64,000 bases of DNA from Polyangium mundeleinium. Its GTDB lineage: Bacteria > Myxococcota_A > Polyangia > Polyangiales > Polyangiaceae. A program made the translations under genes and the position numbers. Numbering within the stretch: the first letter of the stretch is position 1; every line of letters starts with the position of its first letter. The stretch is taken from assembly GCF_028369105.1 (NCBI RefSeq), contig NZ_JAQNDO010000001.1, positions 8,464,501 through 8,528,500 of the forward strand. The letters run 5' to 3'. The notes under the pieces were generated by a model that was not told the origin of the DNA, searched no databases, and saw only the letters and a list, made by a program, of their open reading frames with translations. This document shows positions 11,004 through 20,800 of this stretch, piece by piece.

Positions 11004-11942
11004 TCAGTCCTTGCTGAAGTAATCGCCTGACTGGTAGGCGCCCGTGCGCTCCTTCTCGAGCTGCATGAGCACGTCGTTGAGCAACGTGGACGCGCCGAGG
11101 CGGAAGAGATCCGGCGTGAGCCAGGCATCCCCGAGCGTCTCCTTCACGAGCACGAGGTAATGAAGCGCCTGCTTCGCCGTGCGGATCCCGCCGGCCGGCT
11201 TCATGCCGATCCGCTTGCCCGTCGCGTAGAAGAAATCGCGGATCGCCTCCAGCATCACGAGCGTCACGGCGGGCGTCGCAGCCGGCGTGACCTTGCCCGT
11301 CGAGGTCTTGATGAAGTCCGCGCCCGCGAGCATCGCAATCTGGCTCGCCTCGCGCACGAGGTCGTACGTGCCGAGCTCGCCGGTCTCCAGGATCACCTTG
11401 AGGTGCGCTTGTCCGCACGCCTCTTTCGTGGCGGCGATCTCGTCGAAGATGCGCGTCTTCTCGCCCGCGAGCAGGGCGCCGCGATCGATGACCATGTCGA
11501 TCTCGTCAGCGCCCCACGCGACGGCGCGCCGGACGTCTTCGAGCTTCACGTCGAGCGCCGAGAGCCCGCTCGGGAACGCCGTCGCCACGCTCGCGACCTT
11601 CACGCTCGATCCAGCAAGCGCGCGCTTCGCCACGGGGACGAGCTTCGGGTACACGCAGATCGCAGCACACGGCGGCACCTCGGGCGAGGCGGAGGGCCGC
11701 ATCGCCTTCTGGCAGAGCTGCGTGACCTTGCCCGGCGAGTCCTTCCCTTCGAGGGTCGTGAGATCCATCATCGCGATGGAGAGCAAGAGCCCCGCGACCT
11801 TCGCCTCCTTCTTGATGCTGCGCTTGCCGAGGGCCGCCGCGCGCTCCTCGACCATCACCTTGTCCACGGTGGGCGCCGAGAAGTCGGGGTACGTCCGCGC
11901 CCCGCTCGGCCCCGCCTTGCCATTGCCGCCTTCTGCAGCCAT
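11004..11942 (-). CDS. deoC: Deoxyribose-phosphate aldolase
   Basis: 312 residues from an ATG at 11942. The frame remains open upstream, but that part is antisense to the alpha/beta-hydrolase gene and has no homology. Motifs of class I DeoC are present: EIDMVIDRGALLAGE, the Schiff-base lysine in ADFIKTSTGK, and the second lysine in RIGMKPAGGIRTAKQA. It cleaves 2-deoxyribose-5-phosphate into glyceraldehyde-3-phosphate and acetaldehyde. The N-terminus is about 50 residues longer than compact DeoC and the C-terminal SGDYFSKD resembles eukaryote-like longer forms. It heads the operon with the two aldehyde dehydrogenase genes. The leader contains a strong hairpin at 11967-11981. Confidence 0.94.
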   Translation of the reverse strand: MAAEGGNGKAGPSGARTYPDFSAPTVDKVMVEERAAALGKRSIKKEAKVAGLLLSIAMMDLTTLEGKDSPGKVTQLCQKAMRPSASPEVPPCAAICVYPKLVPVAKRALAGSSVKVASVATAFPSGLSALDVKLEDVRRAVAWGADEIDMVIDRGALLAGEKTRIFDEIAATKEACGQAHLKVILETGELGTYDLVREASQIAMLAGADFIKTSTGKVTPAATPAVTLVMLEAIRDFFYATGKRIGMKPAGGIRTAKQALHYLVLVKETLGDAWLTPDLFRLGASTLLNDVLMQLEKERTGAYQSGDYFSKD

Positions 11943-11966
11943 CGACCGGCCTCCGGGCGTGTTGGT

Positions 11967-11981
11967 GGGGGCAAAGCCCCC
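11967..11981. repeat. Short GC hairpin between deoC and the hydrolase gene
   Basis: gggggc-aaa-gccccc forms a six-pair stem with a three-base loop, 25 bases upstream of the deoC start. It resembles the first hairpin of the composite repeats at 14.1-14.4 and 17.1 kb (ggggcaaagcccc in the 14.3-kb copy), so it may be a truncated copy of that family. Confidence 0.5.
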
Positions 11982-12047
11982 GACGCCTGCTGGCGCGGAC
12001 GCTAGCAGAACTATCCGCGCCGGGGCATCCCTGCTAAGGGTGGCAAG

Positions 12048-12941
12048 GTGCAGAGCGGGTCGGGCCTCGTCTTCGTCAATGGAATCCGCCTCTACATCCA
12101 CCGCTTCCAGCCAGCCAGCGCACGCCCGAGCGGCCTGACGGTCCTGCTTCTCCACGGATACCTGGACTCGGGCGCCACGTGGGATCTCGTGGCCGAGCCC
12201 CTCGCGCGCGCCGGGCACGACGTCCTCGCGCCCGATCTGCGCGGGTTCGGCGAGAGCGACTCCGTCGGCGCCGGCGGCTACTACCATTTCCCCGATTACG
12301 TCAGCGACCTCTCGTCGCTGCTCGACATCCTCGCGCCGAAGCGTCTCGCCCTCGTGGGCCACTCGATGGGCGGCACGATCGCCGCGCTCTTCGCCGGCGC
12401 AAGGCCCCAGCGCGTCGACCAGCTCGTGCTGCTCGAAGGCCTCGGCGCGCCCGCCTCCGAGCCGAGCACGGCCGTCGATCGCATGCGCACCTGGCTCGAC
12501 GACATGCGCTCGCTCGATCGCACGCCGCGCCCCGTGGGCTCGTTCGACGAAGCCCTCGATCGTCTCGCACGCAGGCACCCGCAGGTCCCGCGCGCGATCC
12601 TCGAGAGCCGCGCGCGCCTGCTCACGCGCACCCACTCGGGCCGTTTGTCGTGGGCCTACGATTCGATGCACCGCACGACAGCGCCGGTCCCGTTCCACCT
12701 CGAGTCCTTCAAGTGCTTTCTCCGCCGCATCACAGCGCCCACGCTCTACATGAGCGGCGGCGTGAACGGCCTGCGCTTGCCCGACGAGGCCGAGCGGCTC
12801 GCCTGCATCCCGAACACGCTGCACGTCGACCTGCCCGACGCCGGCCACATGATGCACTGGACCGCGCCCGAGACGCTCGCCGAGCGGCTGCTGCGTTTCT
12901 TCGCCACGCCGCCCGAGAGCCGGCCCCCCCCGCCGCGCTGA
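12048..12941 (+). CDS. Alpha/beta-hydrolase fold protein
   Basis: 297 residues from a GTG start at 12048. The core fold is clear: [14 protein letters not shown] (oxyanion region) at about 31-44, [12 protein letters not shown] at about 60-71, and the nucleophile elbow VGHSMGGT at about 103-110. A C-terminal catalytic His is likely in DAGHMMHW. Substrate specificity (esterase, epoxide hydrolase, dehalogenase or C-C hydrolase) cannot be told from these motifs. No signal peptide is present, so the protein is cytoplasmic. It is divergent from deoC across a 105-base spacer. The pentapeptide-repeat gene starts 23 bases downstream and may be cotranscribed. Confidence 0.85.
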   Translation: MQSGSGLVFVNGIRLYIHRFQPASARPSGLTVLLLHGYLDSGATWDLVAEPLARAGHDVLAPDLRGFGESDSVGAGGYYHFPDYVSDLSSLLDILAPKRLALVGHSMGGTIAALFAGARPQRVDQLVLLEGLGAPASEPSTAVDRMRTWLDDMRSLDRTPRPVGSFDEALDRLARRHPQVPRAILESRARLLTRTHSGRLSWAYDSMHRTTAPVPFHLESFKCFLRRITAPTLYMSGGVNGLRLPDEAERLACIPNTLHVDLPDAGHMMHWTAPETLAERLLRFFATPPESRPPPPR

Positions 12942-12964
12942 CCCCCACGACAAGGAAGCTCCCC

Positions 12965-13351
12965 GTGGCCGAAATCACCCGCAAAGAGCTGGTCCTCGCC
13001 CTCATCGCCGCCGGGGATCACCCGCGGCTGATGGGCGTCGACCTGTCCGGGCTCGATCTCTCCGGCCTCGCGCTCCACCGCGCAAACCTGGCCCGCGCAA
13101 ATCTCGCCGGCGCAAACCTGATCATGGCGAACCTCTTCGGCGCAAACCTGAAAGGCGCAAACCTGAAGGGCGCAAACCTGACCCGCGCCGATCTCGAAGG
13201 AGCATACCTCGCCGGCGCGAACCTCTCCGGCGCGATCCTCGTCGACGCGATCCTCACGGAAGCGAACCTGACGGACGCGATCCTCGACGGCGCCAATCTG
13301 ACGCGCGCCGTTCTCGACGACGTGAAGGGGTACCGCGCCTCCTCCGATTGA
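12965..13351 (+). CDS. Pentapeptide-repeat protein
   Basis: 128 residues from a GTG at 12965. After about 30 residues the protein is a continuous run of A(N/D)L/I-x-x pentapeptides: [18 protein letters not shown], then [14 protein letters not shown], about 16 units up to residue 117. Such proteins form a right-handed quadrilateral beta-helix. Some members of this family (Qnr, MfpA) mimic DNA and bind gyrase, but most have no known function and nothing here points to gyrase. No signal peptide is seen. The gaps to the hydrolase upstream and the lipoprotein downstream are 23 and 31 bases, consistent with one transcript. At the DNA level the gcaaacctg units are strongly repeated. Confidence 0.85.
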   Translation: MAEITRKELVLALIAAGDHPRLMGVDLSGLDLSGLALHRANLARANLAGANLIMANLFGANLKGANLKGANLTRADLEGAYLAGANLSGAILVDAILTEANLTDAILDGANLTRAVLDDVKGYRASSD

Positions 13352-13382
13352 ATTTTCGAGCGCGAAGCGCCACGCTGAACGC

Positions 13383-14048
13383 ATGCGAAAGCCGAGCTTC
13401 TTTTCTTTTTCTTCGCGGACGTTCCCCTTCCTCTCGCTCGCACTCGCGACCGGCCTGCTCCTGACGGTGTCGAGCTCCGGATGCGGGACCGACCGCGCCT
13501 GCTTTTACTGGACCGAGCTCGAAGGCACATGCCCCTCGCAGCGCGAGGCGTTCGACTTCTTCCAGGGTGATTTCTGCTCGACCAACATCACCGCGGTCAC
13601 CAGCGAGGGCACGTTCGAAGGCGATACCTGCTGTTACGACGTGACCGAGGACAGCTCAGGCTTCGGGAGCTGCGCCCCCGAGCCGGGCCCCTTCCCACCC
13701 GGGACCTCCATCGCCGTGGGCGTCGGCGGCGCCCCCGGCGTCGGCGGCGCCGGCGGCGCAGCCGGCGCCGGCGGCATGGGTGGCGTGGGTGGCTCCGGCG
13801 GCGCCTCGACGTGCGCATCGTGCAAGCAGTTCATGCTCGAAGACATGCCACCCGAGCTCTGCCCCGGGTCCGTCCCCCTCTACGAAGCCTTCACCGACTG
13901 CAAGTGCTACGGCGCCTGCGCATCCAAGTGCGGCGAAGCCTGCATGTCGAGCCAGGTCCCCGCAACCGAGTGCGAGAACTGTCTGCTCGACAATTCGTCG
14001 AACGGCTGCGGCGCGCAGTTCTTCGCCTGCTCGAACGACGGCAACTGA
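13383..14048 (+). CDS. Cys-rich predicted lipoprotein with Gly-rich spacer
   Basis: 221 residues. A long N-region (MRKPSFFSFSSRTFPF) is followed by a hydrophobic core and a lipobox-like SSSGC at about residues 31-35, so export and lipid anchoring are predicted. An N-terminal Cys-containing domain (about 40-100) is joined by a Gly/Ala-rich linker (about 115-140) to a second Cys-rich domain with patterns such as CKCYGACASKCGEAC and CENCLLD. The cysteines are probably paired in disulfides outside the cytoplasm. The family is not recognised beyond this general myxobacterial layout. A composite repeat element begins 12 bases past its stop codon. Confidence 0.75.
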   Translation: MRKPSFFSFSSRTFPFLSLALATGLLLTVSSSGCGTDRACFYWTELEGTCPSQREAFDFFQGDFCSTNITAVTSEGTFEGDTCCYDVTEDSSGFGSCAPEPGPFPPGTSIAVGVGGAPGVGGAGGAAGAGGMGGVGGSGGASTCASCKQFMLEDMPPELCPGSVPLYEAFTDCKCYGACASKCGEACMSSQVPATECENCLLDNSSNGCGAQFFACSNDGN

Positions 14049-14060
14049 GCGAGAGGCGCC

Positions 14061-14167
14061 GCGCCGGGGCGCTGCCCCGGACCCCGCGGGGGCTGTTCGC
14101 CCCTCGACCCGAACCAGGCACGGCCTGGACCGAGGGTGGAAGAACTGCGCGGTGCGCAGTTCTTCCA
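14061..14167 (+). repeat. Composite hairpin repeat, copy 1 (BIME-like)
   Basis: Four consecutive hairpin modules: ccgggg-cgctg-ccccgg type; ggggg-ctgttcg-cccc; ccagg-cacgg-cctgg; then a perfect 14-bp inverted repeat tggaagaactgcgc (14137-14150) and its complement (14154-14167) around ggt. The first three modules align with the copies at 14289-14396 (inverted) and 17066-17169. It lies in the gap of 376 bp between the lipoprotein and the kinase, which holds no gene. Confidence 0.85.
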
Positions 14168-14220
14168 ACGGGCCGGTGGCAAGACCAGGGACGTGCGTCT
14201 CGAGCAGGCAACGGGCACGT

Positions 14221-14237
14221 TGCAGGTTGAACCTGCA
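14221..14237. repeat. Perfect 17-base inverted repeat between composite repeat copies
   Basis: tgcaggtt-g-aacctgca is an 8+1+8 palindrome midway between the two inward-facing composite repeats. Its meaning is unknown; it could be a protein-binding site or part of the larger mobile-type unit. Confidence 0.5.
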
Positions 14238-14288
14238 GCGCCGCGGTCTTCGTTGGCAAGGTCGTTGAGGGTCTTGACTTGCGGCTGT

Positions 14289-14396
14289 TCGATGAACTGC
14301 GCACCGCGCAGTTCATCGACCCCGAGTCCAGCGCTTGCGCTGGTCCGGGTCCAGGGGCGGACAGCCCCGGTGGGGCCTGGGGCAAAGCCCCAGCGC
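14289..14396 (-). repeat. Composite hairpin repeat, copy 2 (inverted)
   Basis: The reverse complement of this stretch shows the same module order as copy 1: ctgggg-cttt-gcccca(g), cggggctgtccgcccctggacccggacc region, ccagcg-caa-gcgctgg, then a perfect 14-bp inverted repeat centred on ggt (14289-14302 with 14306-14319). The 21 bases at the centre of the last hairpin are identical in copies 1 and 2, although the outer arm differs. It ends 29 bases before the kinase stop codon, so it may also serve as that gene's terminator. Confidence 0.85.
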
Positions 14397-14424
14397 AACG
14401 CCCCCAGCCAAGCGGACAAACCGT

Positions 14425-15963
14425 TCAGAACTGGATCTTGCTGACGTTCGGCGCAGTGCCCGTACCGGCGGGCGCCTTCGTGGTGCCTGTGCTTCCGGCG
14501 CCGAATGGCTTCGCGGAGAACGCGCCGCTGCCGAGTGCCCCGGCGGGCTTCTGGCTTGGCGTTGGCTGCGCTGCGGTCGTGGCGGGCTCGACCTCGAGGC
14601 CGTCGCCTCCTTCGCTTGGATTTGGCGCGGCTGCGGAAGGTGGCGGCGCGGCTGTGGTGGGCGGCGCGGGGGCTGCGCTCGGCGCGGGGGCTTGGGGGGT
14701 TGCGGCGGGTGCGGTGCTTGTGGGCTCGGCGGGCCTTGTGTTCAGGAAAAAGACGGCTGCTCCGGCCACGCCTGCTGCGAGGGCGAGGAACACGAGGCCT
14801 ACCACGGCTGCGGGGGACATCCCGCGGCGCGGAGCAACCATGGGGAGGGAGATGGGCGCGGAGGTCGCGCTTGGCCTCGACGTTGGCCCGCCTGGCAGCG
14901 AGGGCCGATCCTGCGCCTGCATCATCGCGGACTGCGCCTGTGCGGCCTGCGGCTGCTGCGCATACGGCATGGGCGTCTGCGTCGCGGCGTAGCCTGGATA
15001 CGACGTTTGTGACGGCCTCGGGTTTGCGACGCTCGCCGGCGCGATCAGGTGCCTCGCACCGCTCTGTTCGAAGGCCATCGCGCGCACGGCGTCTTGCAGC
15101 GCGCGTAGCTCGTTCAGCATGTCCTCGGCCTTCTGGTAGCGCATCTGCGGCCGCCGCTGGACCGCGCGCGTCACCACGGCGACGAACCCTTGCGAGATCC
15201 GATCGTTTCGGCCTGTCTGCAGCGCTGGTGCGTCCGTCATCAACTTGGCGCGCGCGAGCTCGGCGTCTTGCGCGTCGCCGAAGATGTGACGCCCTGCGAT
15301 CGCGCGGTAGAGCATCGCGCCGACGGCGTAGAGATCGGAGGCTGCGGTCACGTCGCGTGAGTTCAGGATCTGCTCGGGCGCCATGTACTCGAGCGTCCCG
15401 AGGGCCATGTCTGCGCGCGTGAGGTTCGTCTGCTCGAGATCTTCGCCTGCGCCGGACTCGATGCGGCCCATGCCGAAGTCGACGATGATCGCGCGCGATT
15501 TTCCGTTTGGCGTCGGCTCCATCATGATGTTGCCGGGCTTCATGTCGCGGTGGATGACGTGCGCGCGGTGCAGATCGCCAAGCGCGTCCACCACGTCGCA
15601 TCCGACGTCGATCGCCTCCTCGACGGAGAGCCTTCGCTGGTGCAGCACCTTCGAGAGCGGCTGGCCCTCGATGTACTCCATGACGAGCACGAGTCCGACG
15701 CTCGGGTCTTCGACGAAGTCCACGACGCGCGCGACGTGATCACTCCGGATGCGGCCGAGCAGGTTCGCCTCGCGCCGGAAACGTGCGACCACCTCGCGAT
15801 CGTAGGCAGCGGCGGCGAGCAGCGTCTTGATCGCCACCTTCATGCCGATCGCGAGGTGCTCACCGGCCCACACCTCGCCCATGCCGCCCGCTCCGACACG
15901 CGCGTCGACCCGATACCGTCCCGCGATGATTGAGCCCGGAGCCAAATCCATACGATCGACCAT
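14425..15963 (-). CDS. Transmembrane Ser/Thr protein kinase (PknB type)
   Basis: 512 residues from an ATG at 15963 (MVDRMDLAPGSIIAGRY); the open frame continues 36 codons upstream without homology. The kinase domain (about 13-275) has the Gly loop VGAGGMGEVW, the VAIK lysine, the catalytic loop VIHRDMKPGN with Asp at about 140, VDFGMG at about 162, and the APEQ motif. A juxtamembrane segment rich in Pro/Gln/Ser leads to a single membrane helix at about 384-408 (AAVVGLVFLALAAGVAGAA). A Pro/Ala/Thr-rich tail of about 100 residues follows, presumably periplasmic. No PASTA or other sensor domain is visible. Likely phosphorylation readers include FHA proteins such as the one at 1.9-3.1 kb, but no direct link is shown. 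The gene is divergent from the hydroxyacid dehydrogenase gene. Confidence 0.93.
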   Translation of the reverse strand: MVDRMDLAPGSIIAGRYRVDARVGAGGMGEVWAGEHLAIGMKVAIKTLLAAAAYDREVVARFRREANLLGRIRSDHVARVVDFVEDPSVGLVLVMEYIEGQPLSKVLHQRRLSVEEAIDVGCDVVDALGDLHRAHVIHRDMKPGNIMMEPTPNGKSRAIIVDFGMGRIESGAGEDLEQTNLTRADMALGTLEYMAPEQILNSRDVTAASDLYAVGAMLYRAIAGRHIFGDAQDAELARAKLMTDAPALQTGRNDRISQGFVAVVTRAVQRRPQMRYQKAEDMLNELRALQDAVRAMAFEQSGARHLIAPASVANPRPSQTSYPGYAATQTPMPYAQQPQAAQAQSAMMQAQDRPSLPGGPTSRPSATSAPISLPMVAPRRGMSPAAVVGLVFLALAAGVAGAAVFFLNTRPAEPTSTAPAATPQAPAPSAAPAPPTTAAPPPSAAAPNPSEGGDGLEVEPATTAAQPTPSQKPAGALGSGAFSAKPFGAGSTGTTKAPAGTGTAPNVSKIQF

Positions 15964-16142
15964 GCTAACGGAAACCGACGGCGAACCGGCAAAAGGTTGC
16001 GCCTCCGCCGCAAACTCGGTCGGCCGACGTACGGAAAAGCCTGTATCTTTTTCCACACACGGCGGGAACACGCCTGCCTGCCCGAGCGACGGGACCGTCC
16101 TCGACGCGTGCGCCCGCGCCGCGACGGCGGTAACGGTCCCCG

Positions 16143-17045
16143 GTGCAGATCGTCTTCTGTGGCACGGGCTGGTTTCCTATCGTCGACGCCATCCGCGCGC
16201 GGCTGCCCCTCGGCATCACGCTGCGCACCTGGGACCCGAGCTTGCCTCTTGCCGGCCAAGTCGAGGACGCCGACATCCTCTTGCCGTCGAACGCGCGTCT
16301 CGACGCCGCCGTCATCGCCGCGCCGCGCCAGCTCCGCCTCATCCAGCAGCCGGCCGTCGGCACCGAAGGCATCGACCTCGCCGCCGCGCGCGCCCGGAGC
16401 GTACCCGTGTGCAACGCGCCTGGCACGAACGGGCAATCGGTCGCCGAAGCCGCGCTCTTCTTGATCCTCGCCCTCGCGCGCCGCTTCCCCCGGGCGAGCC
16501 GCGCCTTCACCGAGCGCTCCATCGGCGCGCCCCTCGGCATCGAACTCGCCGGCCGCACGCTCGGGATCCTCGGCCTCGGCCGCTCCGGCGCCGCCCTCGC
16601 CCGGATTGCCGAGGCCCTCGGCATGCGTATCCTCGCCGCGCGCAGCACCACGTCCCACGAAGACATCCTCGACCTCGCTGCCCGCGCCGACGTGATCAGC
16701 ATCCATTGCCCGCTCACGCCAAAGACACGGGGTCTCGTCGGTGAAGCCTTTCTCGCGCGGATGAAGCCCGGGGCCCTGCTGGTCAACGTCGCGCGGGGCC
16801 CCATCGTCGATCGAGGCGCCCTCCTCCACGCCCTGGAGACAGGCAAGCTCGGCGGCGCAGGGCTCGACGTATTCTGGGAAGAACCGTGGGACCCCACGGA
16901 CCCGCTCTACCGGCGCGACGACGTCGTCGTCCTCCCCCACGTCGCCGGCTCCACCGAAGAAGCCTTCGCCCGGATCGCCGACATCGTCGCCGGCAACGTG
17001 AAGCGGCTGCTCCAGGGGGAGCCATTGCTGCATCGCATTGCGTGA
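16143..17045 (+). CDS. D-isomer-specific 2-hydroxyacid dehydrogenase
   Basis: 300 residues from a GTG start at 16143. The Rossmann NAD-binding motif is LGILGLGRSGAALARIA (about 141-157). Catalytic residues of the family are present: Arg in NVARGPIVDRGAL, Glu in DVFWEEPWDP and His in VLPHVAGST. Enzymes of this family reduce 2-ketoacids or oxidise D-2-hydroxyacids such as phosphoglycerate, glycerate or formate. The substrate is not evident, and the lack of an ACT domain argues against a long-form SerA. The N-terminal domain is short, giving a total about 20 residues below the typical 320. The gene is alone on its strand between the kinase and the composite repeat at 17066. Confidence 0.9.
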   Translation: MQIVFCGTGWFPIVDAIRARLPLGITLRTWDPSLPLAGQVEDADILLPSNARLDAAVIAAPRQLRLIQQPAVGTEGIDLAAARARSVPVCNAPGTNGQSVAEAALFLILALARRFPRASRAFTERSIGAPLGIELAGRTLGILGLGRSGAALARIAEALGMRILAARSTTSHEDILDLAARADVISIHCPLTPKTRGLVGEAFLARMKPGALLVNVARGPIVDRGALLHALETGKLGGAGLDVFWEEPWDPTDPLYRRDDVVVLPHVAGSTEEAFARIADIVAGNVKRLLQGEPLLHRIA

Positions 17046-17065
17046 GGAGGCTTGGCAGCAGCGTA

Positions 17066-17169
17066 GCGCCGGGGTTTCACCCCGGACCCGACGAGGGGTT
17101 GTCCACCCCTCGACCCGGACCAGGGCCAGCCCTGGACGCGTGGAGCATCGACCGCAATGCGGTCGATGC
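17066..17169 (+). repeat. Composite hairpin repeat, copy 3
   Basis: Module order is the same as copy 1: ccgggg-ttt(ca)-ccccgg, gaggggttgtccacccctc, gacccggacc, ccagggccagccctgg. It ends in a different hairpin: gcatcgaccgca (17145-17156), one base, then its perfect complement (17158-17169). It starts 20 bases after the dehydrogenase stop. The rest of the 318-bp gap up to 17364 has a lower local GC content and probably carries the promoter of the next gene; no defined site was recognised. Confidence 0.85.
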
Positions 17170-17363
17170 ACAAAGAGCGAGTCTCACACCTTCAGCTTTT
17201 GGTCATTTCCGCATTGGTGACAGCACGAGCGGAAATGCACGCGTGTTGACATTGTCGGAGGCGGGAGCGACCATCGCGCCGCCCTGATGCAACCGAAGCC
17301 GCTGCTCGACCGCTCCCTGGCCCCGTTCAACCGGAACGACCTTCGTTCACAGGCGTCGGTCGC

Positions 17364-17807
17364 ATGAAAATCCATGACATCGGGCGACACACGCTCGTCT
17401 ACGGCGACGACGACGTCTCCACCATGACCTACCGCGGCCGCGTCTCGTACAACGAGATGCGCGAGATCCTCGCGACGGAGGATCTCTCGAACGTGCCGGA
17501 CGCCGTGCTCCTGCTCTGTGACATCCGCGCGTTCGAGGGGATGGACGGCGAGACGCGGCGCCTCGGCGCGACGAACCCCAAGCCTGCCAAGCGGTATTTC
17601 ACCGCCTACATCGGCGCCGGCTTCAGCCTGCGGGTCTTCGTGAACATGTGGAATCGGGCCACGAACTTCATCCACGGCGAGAAGTACGTGTCCGGCTTTT
17701 TCGACGACGAGGCGTCCGCGCGGGTGTGGCTCCTGGCGCAAAAAGAGGCGTTCGAGCGCGAGGAGATGCGCAGAACGACCGGGAGCGAAAGCGAAATTCT
17801 CGGTTGA
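17364..17807 (+). CDS. SpoIIAA/STAS-like fold small protein
   Basis: 147 residues, acidic-basic mixed, without signal peptide or membrane helix. The pattern of alternating strands and helices, with GDDDVSTMTYRGRVSYNEMREIL at the start, VLLLCDIRAFEGMDGETRR in the middle and VFFDDEAS-type ending (here GFFDDEASARVWLLAQ), is typical of the SpoIIAA-like / STAS-SEC14 small proteins common in myxobacteria, which often act as stand-alone regulators of unknown partners. No phosphorylatable anti-sigma-antagonist serine is obvious. Assignment is by fold-like pattern only. It converges on the large secreted protein gene, with a 30-base gap. Confidence 0.65.
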   Translation: MKIHDIGRHTLVYGDDDVSTMTYRGRVSYNEMREILATEDLSNVPDAVLLLCDIRAFEGMDGETRRLGATNPKPAKRYFTAYIGAGFSLRVFVNMWNRATNFIHGEKYVSGFFDDEASARVWLLAQKEAFEREEMRRTTGSESEILG

Positions 17808-17837
17808 GAGTCCCGAGGCAGCCGAGGATGGGTCGGC

Positions 17838-20800
17838 TCAGGCCCTGGGGTGCGACCGCCGCGCGCCGCCTGCGCGCCGCTTGACCGACAAGAGGATCCC
17901 GAGCGCACCCAGGAAGAGCAGCGACGAAGAGGGCGCGCGTTCTGCGTCCTCTACGCTGTAGCTGCAGCCGCCGCCAGGAATGGGCCCGCCGCCCGGACCC
18001 GCATCGGAGCCGGTCCCCGCGTCGAACGGCTCGCCGCCGCCCGCCCCAGCGTCGAGCGGCTCGCCGGCATCCATTCCAGCGTCGAGCGGCTCGCCGCCGT
18101 CCGTTCCAGCATCAATCACCTCACCGGCATCCATTCCCGCATCGAGCGGCTCGCCGCCGTCCGTCCCAGCGTCCTGCGGATCGACCGGCTCCATGCACGT
18201 CCCCGCCGAGCACACGTTCGTCCCATCGCCGCACGTCGTGCCGTCGAGCGGGGCGCACACCCCATCGGCCGGCGCACCGGCGGTCACGCTGCACGCCATG
18301 CAGTCGGTCGTATCGCCGCCGCCGCATGCCGTGTCGCAACAGACGCCGTCCGAGCAAAAGCCGCTCGGGCAAACGCCGCAGGTCGTGATCCGCGAAAGAC
18401 GCACGCGAACCGATTCGTAGGGGGCGCCCTCGACAAACCGCGAGAAAGCCACCATCGTCTCCCCGTCGCCGCGCGAGGCGAGCTCGACGGGCTTGAGGAT
18501 GCCAGGCTCGGTCGAGATGTCGAACGGCGCGCTGACCGTCCCGTCCGGAGCGACGGTCACGCCCCGAAGAATCTCATGCCGCGGGGAAGCCCCAGGCGCG
18601 TACCGCGCGACGACGAACAGGCTCCCGTCGAACGCCACGGCAGGACGCTGCTCCCAATGGCTGTAGCGACATCCATTGTACCCGTTCGGGTCCGGGTGCT
18701 CGTCGAGCCAGAGCCCCTGAGAATCGAGGACCATTCCATCCGGCGTGATACGCGCCGCGCGCTCGCGGGTGACCTTCGTCCCGAGATCAAAGGCCCTCCA
18801 GGCGATCAAGTAGACGCCCCCGCCGAACGCGACGTCGAACCCACAAAGCATCTCGTTCTGGTTCGCGACCGTGAGGCCCCCCGGATCGAGCATCGCCCCG
18901 TTCGTGTCGAGGCGCGAGGCGCGCAGGATCGTCGGATTCCCCGATCCCGTGCCATTCGGGTCCGCGCCCCAGACGTACAAGGCGTTCGTGCCGTCGGAGG
19001 CGAGCGCGCCGCTGAAGCCATAGGGCAGCGCCGAGAACTCGGTGACATTCCCTTGCGCGTCGAGGCGGAAGGGAATCCGGGCGCCGTAGAGGTAGCCGCC
19101 CGCATACTGAAGGACGAGCAACGTGTCGGCCGCGACCGCCGTCGCCGCGACGACCTTGTACTCCCCGAGTTGAAGGGGCGGGTTGTCGAGCAGCATCCCT
19201 TGGTCATCCACGCGCGAAGCACGGAGCGAGTTTTGCTCCTCCAAAGCCCCCGCCTGGAGATCGAACGCGGACCACAGGAGCAGGGTCGACGGCCCGCCCG
19301 TGACCACGAGGGGATCACGTTGGTGGAGCGGGCCTGTGGCCATCGGCAGCCCCGACGTGTCGAGCGCCTGCCCCGCGGGAGAAAGGCGCGTCGCGAGGAT
19401 GTCCATGGAGCCCGCCGCGTAGTTGCGATCGTCTTCCCAGGCGACGAGGTAATTCTGCCCATTCCAGCCGAGCGATACGTCCGTCTGGCTGTTCGCGCTC
19501 GCCGAGATCAGGATCGGCGTCGTATCGATCTGCGTTCCATCCGTCGCGAAGCGCGCCCCAACGATGTCGGCGACATCGGGTGCGCCAAAGTCGTTCCCCG
19601 CGAACGCGGACCAGGCGACAAACGCGTTCGTCCCATCGGACGTGATGGCCACGTCCCGGCCCGACGTCGTGAGGGTGCTCGGCGCCGGATCCAAAAAACC
19701 TCCCTGCGCGTCCAGCCGAAGGAGCCGCAGCGTCCCGCCCGATTCGACGAGCTCCACCTCCCACCTGTTGCTCGACGTCAAGAGGAACCCGGAGCTGGTC
19801 TCGACGAGCCCGACGCGAATCAGCTCGTCGTTGATGGGATCCGTGGTGGCGAGCGTGTTCGGCGCCCCGAGCGGCACGGCCGCGGCCGACACGCGGACCG
19901 TATGAAATGCCCTCTCGGTCCAGGCCGTCTCCCACGCGACGAGATGATTCGTCCCATCGAAGACCACGGCCGGCGCGCTGATGAACTCGTCGCCCGTGTA
20001 ACCGGCCATCGTGGGTGCGAGGTCGACGCCGCCCGGGTCGAGCACGGCCCCCTGGGCGTCGATACGCGCGCCCCGGAGCATGCCATTCGAATGCCACACC
20101 ATCAGCGTGTCCGCGCCCGAGGAAGCGAGCCCGAGGCCGCTGAAGGACCAGGACGGACCCGCGATGGAAGCGACGCCGCCCGGATCGAGGACGGCGCCGG
20201 CCGGCGTGATGCGCGCGTGGCGCAGGCCAGCCGGGGCATTGGAGCTCGACCAGGCCACGACGAATTGCCCCGCCGCATAGGTGACGCCGAATCCCTGGCC
20301 TCCGACACCGGTGGCGCCAATCGTGATCGGGGTCGGGTCGAGCACGGCGCCGCTCGGATCCACGCGCACGGCCTGGAGCTCGGTGCCACTCAGGAAAGCA
20401 ACGAGAAACACGCCTCCGCCCTCGGCGACGCGTGGCTCGCTCCCCACCGCGAGACCGAGCCCGTACGGGTCGAGGACGGTCCCGTCGGGCAGGATGCGCG
20501 CGCCGTAAATCGTCGCCGGCGCGCCGCGGCCGTCGTACCAGACGGCGAGGTGCTGCGTGCCGTCGAAGGCCACCGAGGTCGAATGCTCGGCAAAACCGGC
20601 CGGACCGAAGAGGGGATCATCCGTGCCCGTCTCGGGTGAAATGAGCGGATCGAGCACGGCCGGGTAGGCGGACGTCTCCACGAGATTCGCGGCGACGCGC
20701 ATTTCGAGGCCCCCGGGGACGGCGCGCACGGGCACGTCGGCGCGGGCGCCGCGGGCGTCGATCCACGTCGCATGTCCGACACGGGCGCCGAGCCCGGTGG

